In this document: piece by piece, positions 11,001 through 20,674 of the stretch
Layout: each line of letters opens with the position of its first letter
Numbering within the stretch: position 1 is the first letter of the stretch
Origin: Apostichopus japonicus
Lineage: Eukaryota > Echinodermata > Holothuroidea > Aspidochirotida > Stichopodidae
DNA: 64,000 nucleotides
Assembly: GCF_037975245.1 (NCBI RefSeq)
Contig: NC_092569.1
Coordinates: 26,715,168-26,779,167, forward strand
Direction of reading: 5' to 3'
Made by a program: the position numbers and the translations under genes
The notes under the pieces: model-generated
What the model saw: only the letters and a program-made list of their open reading frames with translations
Databases searched by the model: none
Told to the model about the DNA's origin: nothing

Positions 11001-14000
11001 GAATCTTTAGAAGATAAGGATGGGGACTTAAGACTAATTGAGTTGAGCCCACTCTTTTTTTAATTTCCTCCTTTATTTCTTCAAGCCATCTGGGTTATTC
11101 TGATTATTAAGCAGCAAAGTACTACAATGATCAGCCATACTCCCAACTTCCCAAGTTCTTCAACACCCGATGAATTCAAAGTTTCGTCTTTTCTTGCTGG
11201 CCATTATAAGGGTCAACAATTTGGTTACAGAACTGAAAGTTTGTCGACAAAAGCCGAAGCTATGACTCATATTACTGATTTGTGAATTGGGATACAAATG
11301 TTCTACTTATTGACATGTCAGGCAGGCCTTATCGCACGATTGCGGTTAACCTACTGACAACGTTGTTTCCATTTGTACCGTTCGTACACACAAGGTACCC
11401 AGTTGTCGTTACGCATTTATTTAAGTTTGATGTTTTCCATTTTGGTTACACCATGGAGTACCTTCATGGTTACACCTATCGTGCATCAGTTTGAGAGATT
11501 AGTATCAAATTAGTTTCGAGCTGGTGAACAGAGCTGTTCCTTTAGGACATACTTGTAACAGTGCACTTGATAATTATACTGTGATGTTTAACATTAGGCC
11601 TTTGTTGATTGGCTCACAAGTTAATAGTAATCCTATCGTATAAAGGCAGTGAGCGAATGAGCCACTCGCCAAAATGGCGAGCGTAATGCATATTTTGCCC
11701 GCCAGTCGCAAAATTCTAGTCGCCATTGGCGAGTTGGCGACCGTATTTGTCGAGGCCTGCTTCAGATACATATTCTATATCCATACGAGCTGAATCTGCG
11801 TGTGTGTGTGTGCAGGGGGGGGGGTGGAAGGGGTGGGGGTTCGAGTAGTGGATGTGGTACTGGACTGTTTCTGAATTTGTTACGTTGCATTTTCTTAGAT
11901 ATTACGCTCACTCTTTAAGTAATTGCAGGACAGAGTTATAATGGTATGTTCTAGAAAATTGAAAAAAGAAATCAAAGAGATAAAAGTGAAAAGAAAAAAG
12001 ATTTTCAGTAATGTATACATTGAGTAAAAATATGATTTGTTTTATTTTACTAACAGCTCATTACGATGGCTATCGTGGTACCTTCAAATGTACTAACAGT
12101 AACACGAGAGAGGAAAAAGGTAGGGTGATATCATCATTATTATTTATATACGTCTACAACGTTCTTCCCGTTCGCCCGCCCAGCTTTTGTTCTAAAAATA
12201 AAATATCAGAAAAGCAGTTTTGACGAATTCATGAAAAGTAATCTGTTTTCACTAAAAGCTGTGCCCTTTTGTTTAAAGCTTAGCAAAAAGTAAATTGAAT
12301 AGGCTAGTGCCATTTGCTGAAAATAAATTCAAAACTTGTGGAACAGCATGCACAGTGGTTCCATTTTGTCTGGACGTATGATATGATTTAGTGGTTTGCA
12401 ACCTCAAAACCACATATCTCGCAGCCCTTCGAAACTCGATCTGTTTGATCTTATAACCTTACAAAGAGATGTGTAAGTTTCGTTAGTTATATCAAAGGCA
12501 TGATGTAACAGTGGGATACATTCAACATAAGTTGCATCATACATAGCCTATGCCTTCTTACCGATGGATACTAAAATATAAGTTGCATGAGTTATATCCT
12601 ATGCCTTCTTACAAATGTATACATGCAATGTAAGTTGCTTGAGTAACAGCATATGCCTTCTTGCAGATGGATACATACAATATAAGTTGCATGAGTTAAA
12701 GCAATTATGCCTTCTTAATTGCAGATGGATACATGCAATATAAGTTGCATAAGTTAAAGCAATTATGCCTTCTTGCAGATGGATACATACAATATATGTT
12801 GCATGAGTTATAGTTTACGCCTTCTTACAAATGGAAACTTGCAATATACGTTGCATTAGCTACAGTTTATGTCTTCTTACAGATAGATACATGCAATATA
12901 AGTTGCATTAGTTACAGCCTATGCCTTCTTACAATTGGATACTTGTAATATGACTTGCATGAGTTATAGTTTATGCCTTCTTTCAGATGGATACATGCAA
13001 TATAAGTTGCATGTGTGATAACCTATGCCTTCTTACACAGTGATACATGTAATATAAGTTGCATGAGTTACAGCATACGCCTTTCTACAATGGATACATG
13101 CAATATTACTTGCCTCAAGTATAGCTTATGCCGTGTCGTATCTCATATACATTCAATAATAATTGTATGAGATATAGCCTATGCCTCAGTGTTACAGTTG
13201 GATATGTTTCATAAAAGAAAACAAAATATTATGTACATATTTGCAGCCCATGAGCAAGTTTCTTCCTCTCAACCAGTGGAGAGTACCACCGTAATGACGA
13301 CTGCTGCTAAATCTTGCACCAAGATGAATCAGACCACCAATGCTCAGGGTTCTTCTGTTGAGGTAGGCTTCATACCAAAAATATGTGCACTTAATCAACC
13401 TTTGTTTAGGCAGTGCATTTGGTGACTGTTTCATTCACTTGATTGCAAAGTTGGTTTGATGAATAGGCCTAGACAATTCTTAAAAATTGATTAACTGCAA
13501 TACATGGCACGATGGTATAACGTTTTAGAACAAAGGAGAGTTATACAAAACACTTAATCATTGTGATTGCCCAGTTGTCACTCTCTGAACTGCTGATCAA
13601 AACTGTAAAAGAAAATCCTTTCACAGCAAACGCAAACCTACTGTGATTCACATTATTGGAATACAACTTCATTTGCTAAGGTTAAGCAATTTGAATCATG
13701 AACTGAAATCGAAATGAAAAATCATATGAACTTAAATACAAATGAGTTTTTAGTCAAAATTAGTTTTTTTTTCTCCAATATTCTTTATCATCAGATATCA
13801 ATAAGATTTCCCCGCCTCTAACTCTGTTTTGTCTTTGCTCCTTTCTTCATTTCCATTCCTTTCTTCATCTCCATTTTCCCCTCTGCTTTTTTTAAATAAA
13901 ATGTATACTCCATGTCAAGATGAGCGGATAACACTTCCATCATTCATTCATATCCTCAAAGCCGGGAATTGAATCAAATTTCAAGAAAGTTAATATCAAC

Positions 14001-17000
14001 GTAACGATCTGTTTCAAACAAATTGCGTCCAAATCAAATCTTAACTTGGTGCATATTCGTTCACATTAATTATTATCAAAGTTAGGACTAAAATGTAATG
14101 ATATATCATATAGCAAGATCATAACCATAAACAAAAGAACACACTGCCTACTGATATAGCCTTCCTTTTCTATGGATTTCATAGCGATTGTGTGGATGAT
14201 TGGATTATTTATTTCATCCATATATTCTTATTCATTATCTCATTCAGACATGAATATTTATTGTGTAAAAGTAAGTTGGCCTGACGTTTCGATCCTAGCA
14301 GGATCTTCCTACAAGGCTTAATGACAAGTAACAGTAACAGAAGGGACAAAAACACACACAGAATGACCTCAAACGATCTTTCAACTCCCCCAATTTCAAT
14401 AAGAATATTGAGCTCAAATAGTAAGACAACTACCAAGTATGAACTTCGGCCAATTTGCATTTTATGATTTACAGTGTTACAATGTTCAGAATTTGACCTA
14501 TATTGACCTCGAATTACCTTTTACAACCACCAATGTCAATAGGATTCATTTACTCACCAGAAAGATTAACATACTTAGTATGAATTTAAACTGAATCTGA
14601 ATTATCGTGTTTACAATCGATTCAGATTTTGACCTCTGTTGATTTCCAACTACTGTTGACGTTCAAAAAATGTCAATATGGGTATATACATGGACTTTCT
14701 ACTCACCAAGGGAAATGTACATATTACGTATTAACTTCAACTGAATATACTCTTTGAGTCGTTGAGTTTAAATAGTTTTCAGACTTTTGTCATCTTTTGA
14801 CCTGAAATGACTTTTAACCTGCATGGGAAAGAATAGGGTTCTTGCAAATACTAAATATGAAGTTTATCCACCACATACTAGCAGTGTTTACAAGCCAAGG
14901 TAACACAAACACACACACTCACAAGCCTTCAACATCGAATAATTTCCTTTCGTCTATGGGAAGGAATAAGAAAATGCAAAAAATCAAGTGGCGAAAAGAT
15001 ATCAAGGGTCAAGCTGGACAAAATTTGTGCAAAACGCGTGTCGCTCACCTCTATGAAACCGAAATGCCGATGACCTTCAAACATGAAACAATTCTCTATA
15101 TTGTTTAGGTCGTATAAATTATCGTAAAATGTCAAAGGTCATGGGGACTATGGAGTTCAATATGATGTTTCATAAGCTTGCAAACGCATGGTTACACATT
15201 AAATCCCTGTGGTTTTATGGTTCGGTATGGTACAATATGATTGCATCAGATGGTCAAAGGTCAATATTACTAAATTTGGAATAAACCCTATCAATACATG
15301 GATTGAATGCTTGCTATTAGGTGACTTCATTATTTCAATGTTATTATTAGATGAAAGACTGCTTGGATGTCTTCAGTGCTGGTTTTACTACCAATGGCAT
15401 CTACACCATCACACCAACTAACTGGACTGGGGTGTCATTTGATGTCTTCTGTAGCATGACTGACGGAGGAGGATGGACGGTAAGTCTAGTATGACATCCT
15501 ATAGTATAGACGATATATTGTATATGTATAATATGACTGACGGAGGAGGATGGACTGTAAGTCTAGTATGACATCCACATCCTATTGTATAGACGATATA
15601 TTGTATATGTATAATATGACTGACGGAGGTGATGAACGTTAAGTCTAGTACGAAATTAACATAAATGTAAGCCTAGATATTAATAGATGAATGGATGGAT
15701 GGATGCATTGATTAATAGATGGATGAATTAATGGATGCATGGCTGGATGGATAAAAGAATGGATGAGAGCATTAATGGATGAATGATTGACTGACTGAAC
15801 ATGGGCGTAGGAACCGGGGGGCTGGGGGCGCCAGCCCCCCAGTGAAAAATATGGAGGGGCAGAAGTATCATTCCGCCCCCCCCCTTCCCCTTCACAAGTC
15901 AGAAAACCCCTTTTTTCATTTCCAAATGGGAAAAAAAATCTCATTTGGAGCACCAAAGTGCATCTAAGGCCAGGTGAAAATGCAAAATTATATACAAAAT
16001 GGAGTGGGTGGGTTGAAGTGTGCTATATTGCACCAAACTGCATCTGAGGCCACCTGGAAATGAAAAAAATCCACCACCTCCCCTTAACCCCTCCCCCAGG
16101 CCGGCCATCAGTCTTCAGCCCCCCGACTCAAAAGTACCTTCCTACGCCACTGTGACTGAATGAATGATTAAACAACTTGAGTCTAGGAAGGCCGTTATAT
16201 CCTGCTGCTGTCAATGTAGCCTGTCTTGGTATCTTAATATCAGGGATATACTCGTCTTTGGTTTGTCAATAAAGGGAAGCCCATTTCAGATGGAAAAGCC
16301 TTGAATTGCTCAGGTTGGATAGAATTCCCACGTTACCACATTAGCCGTCCAAAAATAGAATCTTCAACCTGTCAAGATGATAGGTTTCATAACTTCCGAC
16401 CAGCTGCCGCACTTTGTTCACTATAGAAAATTGCATGCACTAACTCCCTTTATAGTGTTATATAATTATCGTCAGAACATTTTATTACTGAATTAGGTGA
16501 TACCTAAGTTTGGGCAAATATTGATGATTTTTTAATCTAAATATTCTTAATTGTCTGAAAATGCAGTCATTGATACTTGTACGAATTAGTACATGAAGGT
16601 ATACAAATGTATTTATTTCCTTCTATCATTGAAAAGGTATTCCAACGTCGCGTTAATGGTTCTGTTGACTTTTATCGTAACTGGACCAGCTATAAGGAAG
16701 GCTTTGGAGACCCCTGTCACGAGTTTTGGTTAGGTAATGATAAACTGTCCCACCTTACCAATCAAGGTGACTATGAAATCAGGATTGACATGGTGAACAA
16801 ATATGGAAACCCCTACTACGCTAAATACGACTTATTCCGCGTCAACGATGAAAGTGATAACTACAGGCTGTCTGGGCTGGGAGCTTACACTGGAACTGCA
16901 GGTTGGTATTGCAGCATTAAAGCAAATCTTTGAAAGTTTTCACTTGTCTCTAATTTTGCCAAATCCCCAAATTGTTCAAAAGTAGATTGCAATTGGTAAT

Positions 17001-19567
17001 ACTGCTATCAGACACCCATCTAGTAAGGGGGAGGGAGGGAGGGGAGGGGGAGGGGGAAGGGTGGTAGATGTCAACCTTGCGACTGTGCTACTCATCTGGT
17101 ACGTGTCTCTCTTGATTATTTACTGTTCTGATCTATTTTTACTTGACTTGCGTTGAATTACTCACCATCAGTTTAGTAGACTGCATACTTCACTGTTAAA
17201 GCTGCAGGTTGGTATGCACAATTTAGTTTAAATTTGGCTAAATCCCAAAAATTGTTTAAAAGTGCATTGTAATTGGTAATATTGCTATCAGACATCAATC
17301 GAATAAGGGGGAGGGAGGCAGGGAGGGGGTGGAGAGAAAGTAGATGTCACCCTTGTGACTGTGCTACTCATCACGACATGTCTCTTATGGTTATTTACTG
17401 TTTTGATCTATTTTTACTTGACTTGCGTTGAATTACTCACCATCAGTTTAGTAGGCTGCATACTACACTGTTAAAGCTTCAGGTTGATAAGCAAAACTAA
17501 GAGGCATTTGAGCTTTGCCTACTGTTTGTCCTCAAATTTGTCATATTCAAAACTTGTTCAGAAGTAGATAGCAATTGCTGTCAGACATCCATCGTGAAAT
17601 GGGAGGAGGGAGAATTATTAGTTAATAATTCACTAGTTGTGAGAAGCCAAATGGTTCTTTAGGTACCTTAAATATGTGTGACACAAACATTTCTGTGATT
17701 GGCATAATTAGTTAATAATTTACTAATAATGAGAAACCAAATAGGTGTTATGGTACAGTCAAAATTATGGGACATAACATTTCCTGTGATTGGAACTATT
17801 AGTTAATAATTTTTAATGATCAATAAGTTACGATATCTAATTAATACTCTGGTTGGTAATAGTGACAAATACTGCAAATAGAAGAGTTACTAAATGATGT
17901 TAACAAAAATGATGACATGAACTTTAACAACATCCATTCGAGTTTAATTTCAGTTGAGTCGTGGAGAGAAGTAGAATTGGTAGTCCAGTTGTAGTGAAAA
18001 CGGATTACACCGTCAGATATACGCACGACCTATAAAAGTATAAAGAGCATTCGGTATTGCTTACTCAAGTACAAACCCATTTTATCTGAGAGATTATGAG
18101 AAAGATATAGAGTTATAGGAAGGGGGGATGGGTGAAGAGGGGGAAACACTGTACGTTTAGAAAGTTTATCTCACTTTAATCAAATCACGATCGCCATGAC
18201 ACGTCACATGCATCGTCGTCAACTTGATTCTCAAAGTTGGGAGAGAGAGGAAGGGGAAGGAGAAGGGGGGGTGTAATTGGTAAATGAGCGGGGGAGGGAA
18301 TGATAAGTAGCGTGGTTTTGAGATCTTTCCGAGGAGAATGTTGTGGCTTAATGGGACAATGAAAACTGCAATTATTTTATTTGAAAAATTTGATTCTCTT
18401 ATCCCCAAATTTTGAATCTTTTCTGGAAATTATTACAGGGGCTTTTAATTGAAATTGTGAGTCACTTTGCAGATATTTACACATAAACTGGTCAAGATAC
18501 AACCTAGAGCAAGTTTTTTTCTGCGCCAAGCCAAAAGACTTTCAAAGTATTTTTAATGCAAGTTATTATTTTTTAGACCAGTGAGTGTGGTGGTGGGGTT
18601 GGGGGGGGAGGGGGTAATTGTGTGCATGAGTATGAAAGGTTTGATGAAACATTTAAACGACAATAATCGAGAGCGGAAAAGTTCTTTGAGCAACCCTCCA
18701 TTAAGGGCTCCAAACCACAAAAAGAATAAATAAATAATAAATAAATGGGAATAAATTTATTAGTGTCCCTGACTTCAAAGTGTTTACGTGGCGGTGCGGG
18801 GGGAAGGGGTGGGGGGGGGGTAGCCGTCTCCAATTATTGGAGTGATAAGGCAAATGACGAAAAGGCTGTTCGTGTTAGAGATTGCAAAATCTAAAATTGA
18901 AAATTGAAATATTTTCTTCACAATAACAAGTTTGGATTAAAAATTCAAAATGATTGAAAAGTTTTTAAGACGGAAATATTTATTAAATCTGTTTGAAATT
19001 AGTGACCAATCTAATTAAAAAATCTAAAGGCAATTAAAATAACCTTTAATGATTAGTAAAATACCTACAAGTAACTACCAAGATATAAAATACGTAGAAA
19101 ATAAATGACGATGACGTACTAGGAAGTAGCTAAAGTTGAATTAATCGAAGGTCAAGATTGTAACGATCTTCAGGAAATCGTAACATTGAAAATAAAAATC
19201 AATAAAAATCTTTTCAATCTATGAATGTCAGAGAAGTACATACTGATAATGTGATTCGTTATTTTTGTCATTCACAGATACAGACCACAGGCTTGATGAG
19301 GCAGGTTTGGAATATCACCGTCACCGGGCTTTTAGTACCTACGACAGAGATAATGATAATAACAATGCTGGGAACTGCGCAGTGACATATCAAGGTGCGT
19401 GGTGGTATGGCCACTGCCACCGCTCTAACCTCAATGGTAATTATACTGCTGTCGATAATAATCCTGATCATGGTAAACGTGGTGTTAGTATATCCTGGAG
19501 GTATCTACCGGGAAACTATCACCACATCAAATACACTGAGATGAAGATCCGTCCTGTCGAGATCTAG
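4945..19567 (+). CDS. Secreted fibrinogen-related domain (FReD) protein, gene A
   Basis: Six exons join in frame: 4945-5014, 12057-12119, 13247-13362, 15351-15479, 16637-16901, 19278-19567 (933 nt, 310 aa). Donors and acceptors are GT/AG and phases agree at every junction (1,1,0,0,1). Residues 1-23 are a signal peptide (MKLSKLTIIK... hydrophobic core); about 24-44 hold the Cys-containing RGTFKCTN module; 45-83 are a Ser/Thr-rich linker; 84-310 are a fibrinogen C-terminal domain. FReD hallmarks seen: KDCLDVF, NWTG, FC-x-MTDGGGWT, VFQRRVNGS, EFWLGNDKL, a calcium-type DRDND site, the second Cys pair around GAWWYGHCHRSNLNG, and the terminal EMKIRP. Family members (ficolins, tachylectins, echinoderm FREPs) bind sugars or acetylated ligands extracellularly, often in immunity; the ligand here is unknown. 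Intron sizes reach 7 kb because of inserted transposons. The exon 1 to exon 2 link is inferred from phase, order and the parallel structure of gene B. Confidence 0.85.
5600..6370. repeat. Degenerate tandem repeat, about 240-bp unit, three units
   Basis: Three related blocks (near 5610-5870, 5870-6120 and 6120-6330) share ATGCCTCA/GCGTCAGA-ATGCACCA, a C-rich ACCCC-CTAC stretch, CCTCCCATTAAGGTTCAGG / CCTCCAACTAAGATTCAGG, AATCAGYCGG and GAGTCTA-TTATTATTTATT. The outer edges, CAGTTGGCGTAGCC at 5628 and GCGCACGCCACTTG ending at 6369, are loosely inverted like hAT-like element ends, but no target duplication was found. It sits in intron 1 of gene A. Confidence 0.6.
6610..6672. repeat. Second copy of the 3' edge of the preceding repeat
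   Basis: TTTGAATTTGGCC-ATCCCCC...CTACCTCTGACATGCTGCACACGCCACTGG repeats the edge at about 6313-6370 with few changes. It is a solo fragment, with no partner end seen. Confidence 0.6.
7040..7165 (-). repeat. tRNA-derived SINE fragment
   Basis: On the minus strand a GTGACGGAGTGATACGGAC stretch (A-box-like) is followed about 30 bases later by GGTCCGGGTTCGGTTCCTAC, which contains a good RNA polymerase III B box (GGTTCRNNCC). Spacing suits a tRNA-like head, but no complete cloverleaf can be drawn, so it looks like a SINE relic. A G tract (about 7031-7047) lies at its 3' side. Confidence 0.5.
7166..10054. other. Gene A intron 1, mostly unannotatable
   Basis: AT-rich intron. A 89-codon open frame at 7845-8114 (+) is the longest, but I recognise no family in it and the frame closes at once on both sides. 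Direct repeats are listed separately at 9365-9640. No RNA gene seen. Confidence 0.4.
9365..9640. repeat. Repeat unit bounded by GTGAGTAACGCAC direct repeats
   Basis: TTAATCCTGTGAGTAACGCAC (from about 9388) and TTAATCCATGTGAGTAACGCAC (from about 9590) flank a GC-rich segment with GAGCTCCGCTACGCTCCGCC and a GATCGGGGGATCGTGC palindrome. GACCGT-GTTAA words occur at both outer edges. It looks like a short dispersed element inside intron 1, class unknown. Confidence 0.45.
10055..11759. mobile_element. hAT-like DNA transposon, 1.7 kb, with perfect 8-bp target duplication
   Basis: Terminal inverted repeats begin CAGGCCTCGACAA on both ends, and CTCGCCAACTGGCGA / GGTCGCCAACTCGCCA words continue inward as subterminal repeats. 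The flanks carry an exact 8-bp direct repeat, CTTCAGAT, at 10047-10054 and 11760-11767. An 8-bp duplication and CAG-starting ends are typical of the hAT superfamily. The interior holds only short frames without the hAT RNase-H or dimerisation motifs, so it is non-autonomous or badly decayed. It lies in intron 1 of gene A. Confidence 0.85.
11760..12056. other. End of gene A intron 1, GT and G tract
   Basis: A (GT)n tract followed by a G run (about 11800-11823), then AT-rich sequence leading to the acceptor TTTTATTTTACTAACAG of exon 2. Confidence 0.5.
12057..12119 (+). CDS. FReD gene A exon 2 (RGxFKCTN module)
   Basis: 63-nt, phase 1 to phase 1 exon between TACTAACAG and G|GTAGGG. It encodes HYDGYRGTFKCTNSNTREEK. 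The core RG-T-FKCTN is shared with gene B exon 2 (RGHFKCTNRQ), which is strong mutual support for both exons. The module has a single Cys, which could form an intermolecular disulfide; I do not recognise it as a known domain. Confidence 0.7.
12525..13195. repeat. Minisatellite, about 53-bp unit, 11-13 copies, with acceptor-like core
   Basis: Units share GCATGAGTTA-AGCCTATGCC, TTCTTACAGATGGATACATG and CAATATAAGTT. The array fills most of intron 2 and stops about 50 bases before exon 3. Several units contain CTTCTTGCAG or TTCTTACAG, i.e. a pyrimidine run plus AG like a 3' splice site. Confidence 0.85.
13247..13362 (+). CDS. FReD gene A exon 3 (Ser/Thr linker)
   Basis: Acceptor TATTTGCAG, donor GTTGAG|GTAGGC; phase 1 in, phase 0 out. 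Encodes a Ser/Thr/Gln-rich linker (SSSQPVESTTVMTTAAKSC...). The PVESTT segment matches the VETTP words of gene B exons 3 and 5. One Cys and several Ser/Thr suggest an O-glycosylated spacer. Confidence 0.75.
13363..14259. other. Gene A intron 3, first part; nothing recognised
   Basis: AT-rich intron without repeats or frames I can assign; a pyrimidine-rich stretch lies near 13830-13885. Confidence 0.5.
14260..14330. repeat. Fragment of GACGTTTCGATCCTAGCAGGATC repeat
   Basis: TAAAAGTAAGTTGGCCTGAC then GTTTCGATCCTAGCAGGATC also occurs (as an inverted pair) at 22431-22517. Sequences of the form GAAGG...CCGAAACGTC are common at ends of Penelope-like elements, and a related one is present at 35775, but this copy alone cannot be assigned. 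Confidence 0.5.
14430..14930. repeat. Dispersed repeat array, about 140-bp degenerate units
   Basis: Three to four decayed units with words such as TATTGACCTCGAATTACCTT, TACTCACCA-GAAA, AGTATGAA-TT-AACTGAAT and ATCGTGTTTACAA, finishing with GTGTTTACAAGCCAAGGT and an (AC)n tail. Same family as at 2880-3580. Confidence 0.65.
15351..15479 (+). CDS. FReD gene A exon 4 (start of FReD)
   Basis: 129 nt, phase 0 to 0, between TTATTATTAG and ACG|GTAAGT. Encodes KDCLDVFSAGFTTNGIYTI, NWTG and FC-x-MTDGGGWT: the first disulfide pair and the GGGWT signature of the fibrinogen C-terminal domain. Same length, phase and acceptor sequence as gene B exon 6. Confidence 0.9.
15456..15650 (+). repeat. Splice-donor minisatellite, three copies (one is the true exon end)
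   Basis: The exon 4 end ATGACTGACGGAGGAGGATG + GACG|GTAAGTCTAGTATGAC recurs at about 15531 (near perfect, donor ACT|GTAAGT) and about 15617 (degenerate, ACGTTAAGT), each followed by CATCCTAT-GTATAGACGATA. Unit about 80 bp. The homologous array in gene B has about 18 copies. Confidence 0.85.
15670..15795. repeat. ATGG/ATTA tetranucleotide microsatellite
   Basis: Imperfect (ATGG)n and (ATTA)n words fill the stretch just before the MITE. Confidence 0.8.
15800..16152. mobile_element. hAT-like MITE, 353 bp, with perfect 8-bp target duplication
   Basis: Ends CATGGGCGTAGGAA and TTCCTACGCCACTG are inverted; flanks TGACTGAA at 15792-15799 and 16153-16160 are identical. The interior has CGGGGGGCTGGGGGCGCCAG near the left end and GGCCGGCCATCAGTCTTCAG near the right, matching the element at 44729-45098 in reverse orientation. 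No coding capacity. It lies in intron 4 of gene A. Confidence 0.9.
16637..16901 (+). CDS. FReD gene A exon 5 (middle of FReD)
   Basis: 265 nt, phase 0 in and 1 out, acceptor TCATTGAAAAG, donor GCAG|GTTGGT. Encodes VFQRRVNGSVDFYRNWTSYK, EGFGDPCHEFWLGNDKLSHL and RIDMVNKYGNPYYAKYDLF: the standard FReD core with the EFWLGN signature. NGS and NWT are possible N-glycosylation sites. Compared with gene B it has an extra Cys (DPCHEF versus KLDHEF). Confidence 0.9.
16893..17600 (+). repeat. Tandem repeat beginning at the exon 5 donor, about 290-bp unit
   Basis: The exon end plus donor (CTGCAGGTTGGTA) recurs as GCTGCAGGTTGGTATGCA near 17200 and as GCTTCAGGTTGATAAGC near 17476. Each is followed by A-ATTTTGCCAAATCCC..., TTGTTCAAAAGTAGATTGCA, a G-rich run, GATGTCA-CCTTG-GACTGTG and TTGACTTGCGTTGAATTACT. 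Two full units plus a partial third. Confidence 0.8.
17027..17062 (+). other. G-quadruplex-prone G-rich run in intron 5
   Basis: GGGGGAGGGAGGGAGGGGAG continuing to GGGGGAAGGG gives more than four GGG runs with 1-2 nt spacers on the transcribed-sense strand. A second, shorter copy is near 17306-17335 in the next tandem unit. Confidence 0.6.
17600..17830. repeat. Short tandem repeat, about 88-bp unit
   Basis: TTAGTTAATAATT-ACTA, GAGAA-CCAAAT-GGT and CATTTC-TGTGATTGG occur two to three times in succession. Confidence 0.7.
17831..19277. other. Rest of gene A intron 5
   Basis: AT-rich intron with G-rich and C-rich tracts (18120-18145, 18240-18300, 18595-18615, 18800-18822). No element ends or exons recognised before the acceptor TTTTTGTCATTCACAG. 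Confidence 0.5.
19278..19567 (+). CDS. FReD gene A exon 6 (end of FReD, stop)
   Basis: Phase 1 acceptor at CATTCACAG; stop TAG at 19565. Encodes the calcium-type loop FSTYDRDND, the second Cys pair in GNCAVTYQGAWWYGHCHRSN, NLNGNY, and the C-terminal KYTEMKIRPVEI. These are the diagnostic C-terminal FReD features. Confidence 0.9.
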
Positions 19568-20674
19568 ATTCAGGAATAAGTAATCCACAGATACAACAAA
19601 ATGATTGTGTAAAGACTCACAGAGTAAGAGTCTGACGAAATAATACTATGTGTAAATGACTACATTTGTCAATCTCTGAAGTATTCATTTCCAGGATTCG
19701 CTTTCTCTGCAATATTAATTCTCTGTGGAAGTAAGATTGGAAGATAACTCCTTTATTGTGATAATATCATGTCATTGTTATGTAACATCTAGAATTGTTC
19801 AATTATTATTAATTTGTTTCACTGGTAATTGTATTGAGGTGTGGAGGGGGGTAGGAGTTTGAATGGGGATGGGGTGTAGTGGTATTGTGAAAAGATGAAG
19901 TTTAATGACACAATTGCTCAAAAATTCAAATTTACAGGATAGGTACAGTATAAGTGCTGTATTTACCACAGCACTATATTAGTATTATATATAACACATG
20001 TAGGTATCCACAAAGCCACCAGACTTTAATTGCAAATGAGGGATTGATGTTGTACTCCATGGAGCTAACTCTAATGAAATAACTGATAACAAAGTTTAAA
20101 CTTCCTTTTCAAGAGGAACTATATGTGAGTAGCTGTTAATATTTAGTCATGACCAGGGGCAGACTGGGACATAAATAACTGCCAGCTCAGAGACCCACCC
20201 AACCAGCGTCACTCAAACCTCTCCTCTCATTTTGCTCATTTTTTTGGAGGAAGATTGAAAAAAGAAAAGTAATCCTCTATAGGAATACATATTAGAGATT
20301 AATATTTCTCTCTCTAATGTTTATCACACAAGTTGTCGATAGAGGGAAAAAAAGGGGGGCTAGTGGGAGGGGAGGTATATTAGGATTCTGCTTGTAACTA
20401 ACTAAGGGACCTGACATTCTTCGCAGATAATTTCGAAGAAATAATAATACTTTTTTTCACACTTATTTCTTTTTGTACTCATGCTATCCTATATATAGAA
20501 ATTTGAGCGACACAATTGTGAAAACAAAATATATGTTAACTACTTAATATCTGTATTTTGTTTTAATTTCTGTCTCTTTTCCATGGATATGATCTAAATA
20601 TTTTGACCCCTGAATTAATTTCTTCTTCCAGATAAAAGTCATAATATTGTTATTGTTTTTTGCCTTTCACGCAG
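19568..20674. other. 3' flank of gene A
   Basis: No canonical AATAAA was found within the first kilobase after the stop; the first good one is AAAATAAAAC near 20767. The stretch is otherwise AT-rich with short G-rich tracts (19843-19870, 20352-20375). Confidence 0.4.
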
